DNA of 64,000 nt from Linnemannia elongata (GCA_036320915.1 JAXBDG010000011.1:1510501-1574500); one strand, 5' to 3'; shown: positions 10,746 through 20,303, counted from the stretch's first letter. The notes: generated by a model not told the origin, from the letters alone. Numbers and translations are program-made.

Positions 10746-10821
10746 GCGAAGCAAGTGACCTGTCGCTGATCAATTGATTTCGCGTGTTCTTCAGCAACAA
10801 AAAAAAAAAAAAAAAAAAAAA
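10746..10821 (+). repeat. Short dispersed repeat, copy 2, with 24-nt poly(A) tail
   Basis: Core GCAAGTGACCTG, CTGATCAATTGATTT and TTCAGCAAC followed by a pure A run (10798-10821). An oligo(A) end in three copies resembles a retroposed short element, but no A/B-box promoter was found, so a SINE call is not justified. Confidence 0.5.
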
Positions 10822-10839
10822 GGTGCAATTCAATTTCAG

Positions 10840-10954
10840 TATGTGTACTGTTTTTTGATTTTCGGATGATTTTCAGTACCACCATGTACTGAAAGTGGTA
10901 AAAGGTGATTTTTCAGTACTTTGGCTCCATGCCATGCAAAAAACAGTACACATA
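10840..10954. repeat. 115-bp element with perfect 18-bp terminal inverted repeats
   Basis: TATGTGTACTGTTTTTTG at 10840-10857 is the exact reverse complement of 10937-10954. Inside, CAGTACC and AGTACTGAAA form further inverted matches. It is non-coding, a MITE-like or hairpin element inserted just after the oligo(A) repeat. Confidence 0.65.
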
Positions 10955-12163
10955 GAACTTTCTCTATCCGCTTAACGACATACGCGCCATTTTTGATATC
11001 CCTCCAGGAGATATGCCTAACTTCAGGTAACTATTGCTGTCCGACCCTCCCGGACCGGGACGAAAGAAGGTAAGTTGGATGTGAATGGAGAGAATTCTAT
11101 CCAGACTATCCTTTATCGGCAGCCTCCTATTGTCATGGAGGCTCTGTAACAAAAGCCCATTCTGCAGTTGGCAGATTGGCGGACGGGTCAGGACAGCGGT
11201 CATCCGCGTGTGCGGCCAGCAGAGTAACCAACAGATAAAACCAGGTCAGATTATGTACTTTGACTCTAGGCAGCTTGGGGACCAATGCCATATGGATTGC
11301 AATTTCTGTATCTCTTCCCTCTCCTCTCCTCTCTTCTCCATGTTACAAAATCGTTGTTCGCAGTCACATTTCGCGTTGCAAATGTGGAAACAATGCACCT
11401 GTACCATGCACCTGTACTATGCACCTGTTTGTGGTGCAGTGGGATGACGTGTGACGTCGAACTAAGTCACTTGACCGTTTAAGTGACTGTGCGCAACGAT
11501 TTTGTTTTAGTAGAGAGAAGAGAAGAGAAGAGAGAAGAGAGAAGAGAGAAGAGAGAAGAGAGAAGAGAAGAGACAAGGATCACCTTGTGTTACCGTACCC
11601 CGGAATTTTGCCTCGGTTCCCATGAAATTATTAGTCACCCAAATGATCCTTCCAGACTGCTTTAAAGCAAAAGGCAAAGCAAAAGGCAAAGCGAAGGCGA
11701 AGCTCAAGTTTTTTTCCCTCCTCGACGCCGCTGAAAGGTTTTTTTTTTTTTTTTTTTCGACTGTGATCGGTGTTTTAAAGTGCATCCGCCGCTGCTGCGA
11801 TACTTTTTTTTTGAGTTTTTTCAGTTCATCCCCTGTTCTACCTCTTCTCCCTTCTTCCTTCCGTTTCCTCATTCTTTTCTTCCCTCCTCTCTTTCTTTCT
11901 GTCGCTTCTTTCCCTCTCTCCTCTCCTCTCTTCTCCTCTCTTTCTTACTGTTGCTTCTTTCTCCCTCTTGGTCCACCTCTAATATCACTTTACATTCCCT
12001 TTCGTTTTTCGCGTTTGCGTCTCTCTTCTTTTCTGTAGTCGCTATTTGCACTCTTTACACCCTCAGAACACCCAACATCCTTCATAGTCAATAGCCTCCT
12101 CTTTTCTACAATTGAGGCATAAATCATCAATTATTACAAACATTACTTACTCATCTTCAAAAC
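10955..12163. other. Intergenic; simple repeats and C/T-rich leader
   Basis: No supported gene. It holds three tandem ATGCACCTGTAC-like units at ~11393-11430, an (AGAGAAG)n tract at 11512-11573, and a strongly C/T-rich stretch at 11820-12020 that is typical of a fungal core promoter/5' leader for the gene starting at 12164. Confidence 0.5.
11512..11573. repeat. Purine minisatellite (AGAGAAG/AGAAG)n
   Basis: About 62 bp of pure A/G made of irregular 5- and 7-bp units. Confidence 0.85.
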
Positions 12164-12556
12164 ATGCCCTTCGGATTTGCAACGGCTTCTTCGACTCTTT
12201 CCTTTCTTTTGTTCGCCGCTTTTTCTCTTTCGCTCAGTTTTTTGTCACAATTTGAGGATCCCACCCAACGCTATTGCCCAGTATTTTACTTAAACATTTG
12301 CGTATATATTCCAGCTGGAGCTTATCTCCTAGCACTTCTGAAGGAATATTTCCAGTATGTAAGAGGACTGGGAATACGTTCGTCGGCGGGGGCTTTCCTT
12401 GTATCCTTTATACCTCCCGTTGCTTTCACACTCACGCAGTTTGCCACATGCTCTTCCAGCTTATCAAATAGCATCATCGTACTTGTGTGCGTTGCCTCTT
12501 CTTTGATTGTCATATCACTTATAACTATCATTTTGAGAAGCAAAGACAGAGACTGA
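12164..12556 (+). CDS. Small integral membrane protein, hypothetical (130 aa)
   Basis: This single-exon ORF starts at the first ATG after a C/T-rich leader (CATCTTCAAAAC before ATG). It shows four hydrophobic segments at ~8-28, ~42-62, ~78-96 and ~104-123, with short polar loops and a basic end (RSKDRD). Such a regular four-TM pattern in a 130-residue frame is unlikely by chance, but no family is recognised. Four-TM fungal proteins of this size are often vesicle or plasma-membrane (MARVEL-like) proteins; that is only a comparison of shape. Confidence 0.55.
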   Translation: MPFGFATASSTLSFLLFAAFSLSLSFLSQFEDPTQRYCPVFYLNICVYIPAGAYLLALLKEYFQYVRGLGIRSSAGAFLVSFIPPVAFTLTQFATCSSSLSNSIIVLVCVASSLIVISLITIILRSKDRD

Positions 12557-12963
12557 AATACATTTTATTTTATATTTATATATCATATCACTTTTTTCTT
12601 CCTCCAAAACAACAGATCTTCCTCTATTCGCTTTTTCTCTTCATCGTTTACCCTCGCTATTTTTCTCTCTTTTCCTTTATTCTTAATTCCCTATCAGACA
12701 TATCTTTCGTCTCCATGAAAGGCCCGTTAAGTTCAGTACAATAAAAAATCATGCTGAAAAAAGTTGTGCAGATAATCAAGGCACCAAAACGTTTTTGACG
12801 AATTCGATGTGATGAGGAGAGAAACAAAAGAACTTACAAGCCAATATATATAAGAAACAAGGGAAACCCACTTGACATGTCCCTCGGTGGTCGTAGTCCG
12901 GTACAGGTTGCCGAGGACCATATCCCTGTCTTGATTTTTCAATTTGGAGAGTCTATCTATGCC
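12557..12963. other. Intergenic, nothing recognised
   Basis: A/T-rich 3' flank of the four-TM gene followed by ordinary sequence up to the palindrome arm. No gene or repeat seen. Confidence 0.4.
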
Positions 12964-13870
12964 GGATCAGGTTCAATCTCTTGTGTCAATGATACGTCGT
13001 TTGGAGGATACGGTTATGGGGTTGTGCAATGACATTTCCAGGAGTCCAGAATGGACGGAAAGAACTATTGGCATTCATGAGCGAAGACAACCTCGGCAAG
13101 CGTCTCCTTACCCATCCAATACGGCCCTCACCTCCTCACCCCAAAGAAGACAGCACCGCCTATCCGGCTCCATCAGTCCTACGGCCAGTCAGCATAGTAT
13201 TATGAGTTTCAATGGTGTAACGACTAGTACACCAAGAGAAGAATTGTAAATAACATAGATGAGCTATTAAAAAAGCGACTTTTAATTTTTTGCCTTGCAA
13301 ACAGGATTAAGAATGGGCTTAATCTCAGCAGATCGTATTGTGCCTTTCAACCAAAATGATGTAAAAAATTAACCACTAATCCAGCTGTGAGCGGGGTTTG
13401 CATGGGTGTGGAACAAAAGTTGTCCTGAATAGTTGGTTAATCGGGGGTTAGTGGCCAAAACAAAATATTTTATGTGAAACCCCCCAATAGTAACAAGGCT
13501 ATTCTACTGCGTAGTGTCCATTCTTAATCCTGTTTGCAAGGCAAAAAATTAAAAGTCGTTTTTTTAATAGCTCATCTATGTTATTTACAATTCTTCTCTT
13601 GGTGTACTAGTCGTTACACCATTGAAACTCATAATACTATACTGACTGGCCGTAGGACTGATGGAGCCGGATAGGCGGTGCTGTCTTCTTTGGGGTGAGG
13701 AGGTGAGGGCCGTATTGGATGGGTAAGGAGACGCTTGCCGAGGTTGTCTTCGCTCATGAATGCCAATAGTTCTTTCCGTCCATTCTGGACTCCTGGAAAT
13801 GTCATTGCACAACCCCATAACCGTATCCTCCAAACGACGTATCATAGACACAAGAGCTTGAAATTGGTCC
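12964..13870. repeat. Large palindrome: 353-bp inverted arms, 202-bp loop with a MITE
   Basis: Left arm 12964-13316 is a near-perfect reverse complement of right arm 13519-13870. The right arm is the 3' end of the zinc-finger-like gene at 13585-14615 plus ~65 bp of its 3' flank. The left arm is a truncated inverted copy of it, still open for ~95 codons from MIRRLEDTVMG to TPREEL. Differences are few (for example QYS versus QHS). The loop is mostly the MITE at 13336-13490. Confidence 0.85.
13336..13490. repeat. MITE-like element, copy 2 (155 bp)
   Basis: Near-identical to 1341-1496. Ends TATTG...CAATA with TA at both borders; sub-terminal inverted blocks CCACTAA. Located in the loop of the 12964-13870 palindrome. 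Confidence 0.65.
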
Positions 13871-14615
13871 TGCGTAACTAAGTTCTGCAAGCTCAACATA
13901 ATGGATTGATATTGATCCTGTGTACTGGCGCTGTAGGGAACAAGGGAAGCAGCAGATGAGACAGGAGGAGCAGAGGAAGCAATGGAAGTAGAGGGAACAA
14001 GGGAATCGGAAGAAGCAGAGGAAGTAGAGGAAACAGGGAGATCGGAAGGAGTAGAGGAAGCAACCGAAGTGGAGGAAACAGGAGGAGCAGAAAAAGCAAC
14101 GGGAGGAGTAGAAGAAGCAGGAAGAGCAGAAAGGGCGAAGGAATCAGAGGAATCAAACAAAGGGGAGGCAGCGGAGGATGCAGTGGCGGCAGAGGATGCA
14201 GGGGGACCAAAGGGACCAAGGGATTCAGGAGAAGGTGCGACAGAGGGAGCAGGAGACTAAAATTCAGATGAAAAGCAGCAAGGTAAGGTGAGAAAGCTAT
14301 ATACTACAATGCTCAGCATCGTTTGCAGGGTATGAATTCAGGTTCTTGCTAGACATCATGATGTACCGTAGTTGTAGCAGGTATTATCCTAGCAGGAAAG
14401 TGGTCGGTTCTAAATATACTTGCTGTTTCCAGCTCCTGTCTCAAAATACTCTCGATAGTTGGACACGGGTGCCGACCTGCATCGTCATCCCTAAGAATAT
14501 GTCGTCCCAGGTTTCGTTTTGATGAAAATGTGACCCCAAAAACGCAGCAATAGGGTGAACAAAACGTCGCTTCAATATCAGATCCTATTATAGCAACGAA
14601 TCCGATGTTGTTCAT
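13585..14615 (-). CDS. Zinc-finger-like, Ser-rich coiled-coil protein, two exons (306 aa)
   Basis: I model complement(13585-14256, 14367-14615). Exon 1 ends ACTACG before GTACAT, and exon 2 begins after CTGAATTTTAG, joining in phase 0. Residues 18-48 carry clustered Cys/His (CSPYCC ... FSSKRNLGRH ... GRH), a finger-like pattern that is not a canonical C2H2. Residues ~84-190 are a Ser/Pro/Ala-rich linker with repeated SSTP/ASS units. Residues ~200-225 (QDQFQALVSMIRRLEDTVMG) look like a short coiled coil. The end is basic and disordered. A TATA box (14742-14751) and six copies of ATGCCCA lie upstream. It may be a transcriptional regulator or a domesticated/transposon-borne DNA-binding protein. 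The two-exon model is my inference; no homologue is recognised. Confidence 0.55.
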
Positions 14616-14741
14616 TATGGTGGGTTCTATGGTAAAAAGATGGAGAACGTGCTGTAGAAATATGGAAAATGTGCAGTAGGAAGACGGGTAATTTTAACGA
14701 TGATCAAGGAAAAATAAGAAAGAGAGAAGCTTTCGCTTCTT

Positions 14742-14751
14742 TATATATATA
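14742..14751 (-). promoter_or_regulatory. TATA box of the zinc-finger-like gene
   Basis: TATATATATA 126 bp upstream of the ATG at 14615, between the gene and the ATGCCCA motif cluster. Confidence 0.5.
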
Positions 14752-14769
14752 CGGTTTGCATTTTGTTTG

Positions 14770-14882
14770 TGGGCATGATCTGGCACTCACTAAGCCGCAT
14801 TGGGCATGAGTTGGGCATGAGTCGGGGCACACATTGGGCATAAAGGGGCGATAATGGGCATTAATGGGAAAAAAATGGGCAT
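14770..14882 (-). promoter_or_regulatory. Cluster of six ATGCCCA motifs
   Basis: Exact TGGGCAT (ATGCCCA on the minus strand) starts at 14770, 14801, 14812, 14835, 14855 and 14876, all in the same orientation with variable spacing of 11-31 bp. Three are preceded by ACTC. The array sits just upstream of the TATA box and looks like a homotypic transcription-factor site cluster. Transposon sub-terminal repeats are an alternative. Confidence 0.55.
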
Positions 14883-15111
14883 GAGTGCATTTGACGCCTC
14901 TCATACTCAAAACTGCCTTGATAAGCAAAGCACAAGCCCCGCTGACACACAACCCTTAATTCACGAGTCCAAAAGAAAAAAGGAGATATTGTTACTCAGG
15001 GGAGAGGTCCTGGCCAGAGTGATAGGACCGCTGTTAAGTCCTCAATTGGTACGGGGGGGATGGAGGGGTTGTGGTAGCGTAGTAATAGTGGGATCCTAAA
15101 ATAATACACGA

Positions 15112-15251
15112 CTGCAGGGCGCCAACGAGACTTTTGTCAATTCTGCTCTTGTGTAAAAGGACCTTGTATTAATAATATTGATGGGGGAAGGGTTAAGTAC
15201 CTGCAGGGCGCCAACGAGACTCTTGTCAATTCTGCTCTTGTGTAAAAGGAC
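15112..15251. repeat. Two 51-bp direct repeats, 38 bp apart
   Basis: 15112-15162 and 15201-15251 are identical except for one base. Both begin CTGCAGGGCGCCAACGAGAC. The origin is not recognised; GGCGCCAAC resembles retroelement primer-binding sites, so transposon debris is possible. Confidence 0.7.
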
Positions 15252-15720
15252 AAGGAGCAGACGAAAGAGCTCGGCGCACTACTAATACTAGTCTGCTAGG
15301 AATGACTGCTAATCTAAAGCCTCGCCGCCACTGCCTAGCCACCACATCTTTTTGTAACAATATGTTGTGACAAATCCTTAGAACAGACAATGGACAGGTA
15401 TCTGCACTGAAGGGAAACTAAATGATCAACAATAAACTACCTTTAAACTGCTGTTCCTTGTTATTTTAAGGGGAACCCAAACAACACTCCACTATCTAGA
15501 CGGTAGCAATGATGACCCAAAAAAAAAAAAAAAAAAAAAAAAATCCGCTGTTTAAAAGCAGATTCACATCTCTGTTAAAGCAAAAAAAGTCTCTTATTCA
15601 CACAGTCCCTGTGTTGTCAAAGACGACACACCCTGTGAAAACAAAAATCTTTAATTATTTTTCTTATTCCGATAGGGTGTGCAAATAACGTTTCACAAGC
15701 CCTGTGCAAATAACTTCATC

Positions 15721-15763
<43 letters not shown>

Positions 15764-16213
15764 AGTAAATTTTATTTGCCAACAAACATATTTGATTCTG
15801 TCAGCATCTTTGGTCAATTCGAAACGAGAACAGCGCATGATTCCCTTCTAAGAGTCTTCTTCATTTAGGGATTTTCAAAGTGATAGGAAGAGGACCTGTG
15901 GCAGCGGGTTGAGTTTCTTTTGTATTTATGTGCCGAGAAGTACTCACCACTTTCAGCTGAGTGTGTTGTCCTTTGCCATGTGTACCGGTATCTAACGAAC
16001 TCCTCCAGTGTCTTATGTCTTCGCCATTAACTCTTGCCTTGATGCTATTCCAGGTTCACCTCTTTTTTCTTTTTCAATTATTCTTTTTCTTTTTCATTTG
16101 CGTTACGCACTCTCAGCTCATCTTCACAAAAACTATCCTCTCTTAACTTTTTCATCAATATTTTACATCACTCTCCATTCTACTTCCTTCCCTCCATCAT
16201 TCGTTCTCCAGCC
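15252..16213. other. Intergenic with long A tracts; left part of a segmental duplication
   Basis: No supported gene. A25 at 15519-15543 and A38 at 15722-15759 stand out. From ~15796 the sequence matches the 5' flank of B1. Confidence 0.5.
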
Positions 16214-17947
16214 ATGTTCCTTCCATGGTCATTCTTCCAATTGAACCTTTTCTTCCTTGTCCTGGACATATTGGTGGCTGCATCCTTCATGGCCGGTCTT
16301 GCCCGTCTGTCCCAACGAACCCTCCACCGCATCCACAGCATTCGATGGATTAAACAGGCTGGTCTTCTCGAGATGGTCAAGGCGCTGTGGAACTCCTCCA
16401 TAAAAACGACAGGCCGACCCTAGTATGGCTTGTTGGTAACATTCATAGGAGGCTACGCGTTGACCGGCATCCTTCTCGGCGCCAAGTCATTTGCTGTCAT
16501 CTCTACTGGCGAGAGAGGTCTTTCTCATGAGGTGGTAGAGTCGAGACAGGTTATCGCAATCAGCTATGTAACGACACTCCCGGCTTGGTCCATCCCTATC
16601 AGCTACAACACCAGCGTGGATGATGCATTAGCGAGAGCAGTGAACAGTACCGCAGCCATCCCGCGAGCCAGTCCGACAAAACGCTATCGTCCACATCTTT
16701 CCGATTACGAGCTCGCCTGCGATCAATTGAATTTCAAAGTTGTTGGCAAAACCGGTAACGATTCTCTCGTTCTCCCTAACGCCGGTTGTGCGACTCTGAC
16801 CATTTTCCCGCCGTCGTCAATGGATATCAATTTGACAGGATCGTATATCGTTCAGGAGTCCAAGAGTCGAGCGAAGATGGTCGTACCAGGAACTAACAGC
16901 ATATACAACCTGCCAACTGGTATTGTTACTGAAAATGAGCTAACAGTCCGATTGAAAGTCAATGACAAGGACTATTGTGTCACTCGAGACAAAAACTCCA
17001 GACCTACCTTTGCAACAAAGAGCGGCCTATCCTACCCTCCATCGACTGTGGTGACCAGATGCCAGCTCCTCTCGGGTGAAATGGTCAATCTCGCCGTCTC
17101 AGGCATTCGATTCAATGTACCAGATCCCAAGGAATTTCATGATATTGCCACGTCGTTCTTCGGGACCCAGGACGAACTCGTGACGAGCATGGAAGCCTCT
17201 GTCAACAACGGTATCCTAATCAGTCAATCAACGGATCGTTCTGCACAAGTCCTTATCATGGAAGTCAAAGTCATGAGCACCGAGGTCTCGGCTCTCATAT
17301 GTGTCGGCAGCAAACTGGACGGCGTGCCTCGCATTGTATGTGTTTATGGGGTCGCCCACAGCACAATCACCAAGCCTCGGTCCTCGAACCCAGACATCAC
17401 ACAACTATTTCCTGAGAACGGAAACTTGTCTGTTACTCCACAGGTCTCAATCATGATGAGTCTTTCCCACCTTCCATCTGTTACCGTCGGAATGGAAAAA
17501 CCAACATTTGCGATCCCAAAGGTTCTCAAGTCCTCCTCGATAGCGGCCGACTATTTTGCATCTCTCGGTCAGAATTATATTCTGTACTGGGAAGGTTCCA
17601 TGCTCTACATCGCATACAACACGGTCGAGATCATTAAAGGCTATGAGATCCCGGCCGGGCTGTTCTACTTGCTGATCGGAGTTATGGTCGTTTGTTTTAT
17701 CTTTTGCGCCGTAACCTAGTATTGGGTCGAGGGTCAATACAAACGGTCGCTGTACTGGCAGGTCGCTCAGTCGTTGGCTACTTCCCAAAACAAAGCCTCG
17801 CCTCAACTGCATCGTTTCGATACGAAGCAACTCGAGTTTGATGACCGACGGATCGTATCCACCAGGCTGTCTCAGATGTCAAAGGAGACACCGATCTATC
17901 AGCAACCAGCTCCTGACTCGTAAGATCCGCTGTTGACGGACAAGTGA
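16214..17947 (+). pseudogene. B-type membrane-protein pseudogene with three in-frame stops
   Basis: The frame is collinear with B1 over its full length, with no frameshift. It is interrupted by TAG at 16421-16423 (TGG in B1, Trp in the second TM region), TAG at 17717-17719 (GAG in B1, just after TM3) and TAA at 17921-17923 (CAG in B1). It then reaches the ancestral TGA at 17945-17947. Start context, TM segments, glycosylation sites and cysteines are all kept, so the loss looks recent. Splicing cannot remove the stops in any obvious way. It could still yield a ~430-codon frame between the first two stops. Confidence 0.8.
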
Positions 17948-18277
17948 GCTGTCATTTTACATGTCCTGGTCTCTATTTGTTTACGAATGATAAAAGAAAT
18001 AAAGTTCAAGAGAAGAAACTAAGTGTGGCCTATGATTGCGCGGGTGTTCTTTTTATTTTCTTGCATGTCCTTTTTTGTTTCCCGCTCAGGACAGGCTTCG
18101 CCTCACCCTTTTTTTTCTTCATCTAGCAAAGAGACCATTATGAGAGGCACAAGTACAAGGCAACTAACCTTGGTCTTCCAACGACGTAGTCGAACGTCAC
18201 AAGACCAAGATTGGGTGTAAAGTAGAGGGAGGTGAATTAAGACATTAAAGGCTAATAAAAAAAGGTCGAAGGCGCAT

Positions 18278-18337
18278 CTGCGAAGCAAGTGACCTGTCAC
18301 TGATCAATTGATTTCGCGCGTTCTTTAGAAACAAAAA
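18278..18337 (+). repeat. Short dispersed repeat, copy 3
   Basis: Same core as 10746-10821, with a short A-rich end. It is part of the duplicated B 3' flank. Confidence 0.5.
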
Positions 18338-18596
18338 ATATCAGGGGCGCAGATCGAGTTTACTCCCCACTGTCCCTGTTTCATTTTTTTTTTTTTTTTT
18401 TTTTTTTTGTTCTTTCAATTTATTTATCACTCTGTTCGGAACACTCGAGGAACATTGAAGGAAACATGACACAAACATATACACAACCTGTACTGTATGT
18501 TTTCTTACGCATTTTATTTTCTTCTACGTGTAAGCTGAAGGGGTCGCCGTCGTTGTTAATGAAGGTAGAGTGCCGCTGCTGCTGTGTCGATGGCTA

Positions 18597-20303
18597 TTAT
18601 GCAGGTAACTGATCTCGCGATCTATTGTCCAATGTCGCCATAGATTCCTCCTGCGACGGTTGACTAGGTTTCTTTTCCTCATCGAAAGGAGACTCTTGAT
18701 CATCCTCAAAACCCAATGCGTCGTCCTGAAAGTCTATGGAAGTACCCTGAAAGATGACGTTGTAGAGGGACCCGTTGTAGACAGCTGGGTACCGAACCTC
18801 AGAGGCAACCCAAATGGCAAGACAGGTCACGACAACAATGGCTAGGACAATGAGGAGGGCGTTAGGGACCTCGAACGCATCTTTCGACACGATGGTCTCG
18901 TAGAGAATGTAGAGTTGTCCTGTTTCCTGGTTCGTGACGATGTTGTGGCCGAGTGAGGCGATATATTCTGCTGCATCGGTTGTTGCCTGGAGCAAATGGG
19001 CCGGCGAGAATTTCCACATGGGATCTTGCGATCTTGGAGGCATATGTCGGATGTTGAGATTGAGTTCGCTGATGGGAATGCCATCGTCGATAGGAGGTGA
19101 CGGCTTAAGCCTGATGTCTTTAAGCATATCGGGGTCCCACGGCTGCGGCTTGGTGGAAATCAAAGAAGTCAACACATAGGTGCAGAGTAGGCCCATGTCA
19201 TTTGTTCGATTCAGGTACGTCGACATACAAACGAAAAAGTCCACGTTGGCCGATATCCTTGTGAACATGACCATGGTCGCATTGTTGGTTGGGTTCAAGA
19301 AAGTCCCGTTGTTGATTGCGGTGCGCATAGGGGTCAGGAGAGGTAGGCTTGTGGGGTCGTCAAAGATCGAGGTCGTTATCCTGTCAAAATCTTTCAATTG
19401 GTTGATGGCGAACATGATGTAGGTTGACGCCATGACAATGGAATCGTCGGATTCGTACTGGCATCTGGTCAAGTCTGTTCGAGGCGGTGCAACGATACCG
19501 TCCTTCGGGAAGGTGTCGAACAGCGGATTTCGTAAGGTGGAGGTTCTTGTGCAATTCTTGATGGCATATCCCGAAACCTGTGGGTCTGGGGGAAAGCGTG
19601 TGGCGTAGGTGTAGGAAACAGGGGCAACGACCATATAGAGGCCTGGAGAGATAAGCATGTTGGATGCTCTTTCTAAATTCAAATCAAAAGACCCGTCACT
19701 AAGTAATGCCCACGTTGTCATGCAGACAGTTGAAGGGTGTGGATAGAATAATGTAAAGCTGTGGATGTCCTGAGCTACAGCAGCCGCTGTCTCATTGCAA
19801 GCAATATCATAATTGTACGTGTGTGGTACGTATTCAGTCTGCGGAATAGGATCGGGACGAGACTGGGTATCGCTGAGCAGAGATATCAAAGTCTTCTTCA
19901 TCGTGGCGTCTGGCTCCATGAAGGTGGTCCACTCTAACCGAAAAGAGGAGTCCGCAGACATCAATTGTGTGGTGAGGACGCCAGTCGGTTTGAGAACGAC
20001 AGGCCTGTCAGCAGGCAAAACCGCCGCACCGAGGAATATGGCGACGACCATATTGAACAGGCCGGCAAGGATCATAGAAGCCATGGCGATGCTGCTCTGT
20101 TTTGGCACCTGTCGTCGTGAATTCCAAAGGAGAGGGAGCGTTTCGAGAAGACCCCCGACACGGGACCATCGAATGCTGTTGGCATAGCGGTCGTGAGAGT
20201 GCCTGGCATAAAAGGCAAAGATCGCACCAACGGCGCCTGAGAGGATGGTTTTGATGATGCTGATGGCAATGGAGGAGACCCAGAAGGGCAAAGAGAAGAT
20301 CAT
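18597..20303 (-). CDS. A-type member of the paired membrane-protein family (A2, 568 aa)
   Basis: Single exon beginning MIFSLPFWVSS like A1. TM1 is at ~5-28, the SIRWSRVGG segment follows, TM2 is at ~75-97, then a ~390-residue ectodomain with several N-x-S/T sites and conserved Cys, and TM3 at ~490-512 (ALLIVLAIVVVTCLAIWVAS). The cytoplasmic tail is only ~55 residues and acidic (QDDALGFEDDQESPFDEE), unlike the ~205-residue Pro/Ser tail of A1. It is convergent with the B pseudogene and diverges from B2 across ~1.26 kb. Membrane-proximal blocks (AFEVPNALL, YNGSLYNVI) match A1 closely, while the ectodomain is more divergent. Function unknown. Confidence 0.8.
   Translation of the reverse strand: MIFSLPFWVSSIAISIIKTILSGAVGAIFAFYARHSHDRYANSIRWSRVGGLLETLPLLWNSRRQVPKQSSIAMASMILAGLFNMVVAIFLGAAVLPADRPVVLKPTGVLTTQLMSADSSFRLEWTTFMEPDATMKKTLISLLSDTQSRPDPIPQTEYVPHTYNYDIACNETAAAVAQDIHSFTLFYPHPSTVCMTTWALLSDGSFDLNLERASNMLISPGLYMVVAPVSYTYATRFPPDPQVSGYAIKNCTRTSTLRNPLFDTFPKDGIVAPPRTDLTRCQYESDDSIVMASTYIMFAINQLKDFDRITTSIFDDPTSLPLLTPMRTAINNGTFLNPTNNATMVMFTRISANVDFFVCMSTYLNRTNDMGLLCTYVLTSLISTKPQPWDPDMLKDIRLKPSPPIDDGIPISELNLNIRHMPPRSQDPMWKFSPAHLLQATTDAAEYIASLGHNIVTNQETGQLYILYETIVSKDAFEVPNALLIVLAIVVVTCLAIWVASEVRYPAVYNGSLYNVIFQGTSIDFQDDALGFEDDQESPFDEEKKPSQPSQEESMATLDNRSRDQLPA

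Larger units (their letters stand above)
8281..10805. repeat. Segmental duplication, copy 1 (B1 gene plus flanks)
   Basis: The 5' flank, whole B1 gene and 3' flank align collinearly with 15796-18338. For example, the AATAAAGTTCAAGAGAAG signal and the AGAGACCATTATGAGAGGC block after the gene are shared almost exactly. The non-coding flanks are about as conserved as the coding part, which points to a fairly recent duplication. Confidence 0.75.
15796..18338. repeat. Segmental duplication, copy 2 (B pseudogene plus flanks)
   Basis: Collinear with 8281-10805, including promoter-proximal sequence, coding region, poly(A) signal and the downstream short repeat. Confidence 0.75.

Noticed and set aside
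10746..10821. tRNA-derived SINE
   Set aside because: The A tail is suggestive, but no A-box or B-box promoter was found.
14349..14615. Canonical C2H2 zinc finger
   Set aside because: Cys/His spacing (C-x3-C-C ... H-x9-H) does not fit the C2H2 consensus, so it is only called finger-like.
16421..16423. Stop codon reassignment or regulated read-through in the B pseudogene
   Set aside because: All intact genes in the window use TAG, TAA and TGA as ends, and three unrelated sense codons are replaced, which fits simple decay.
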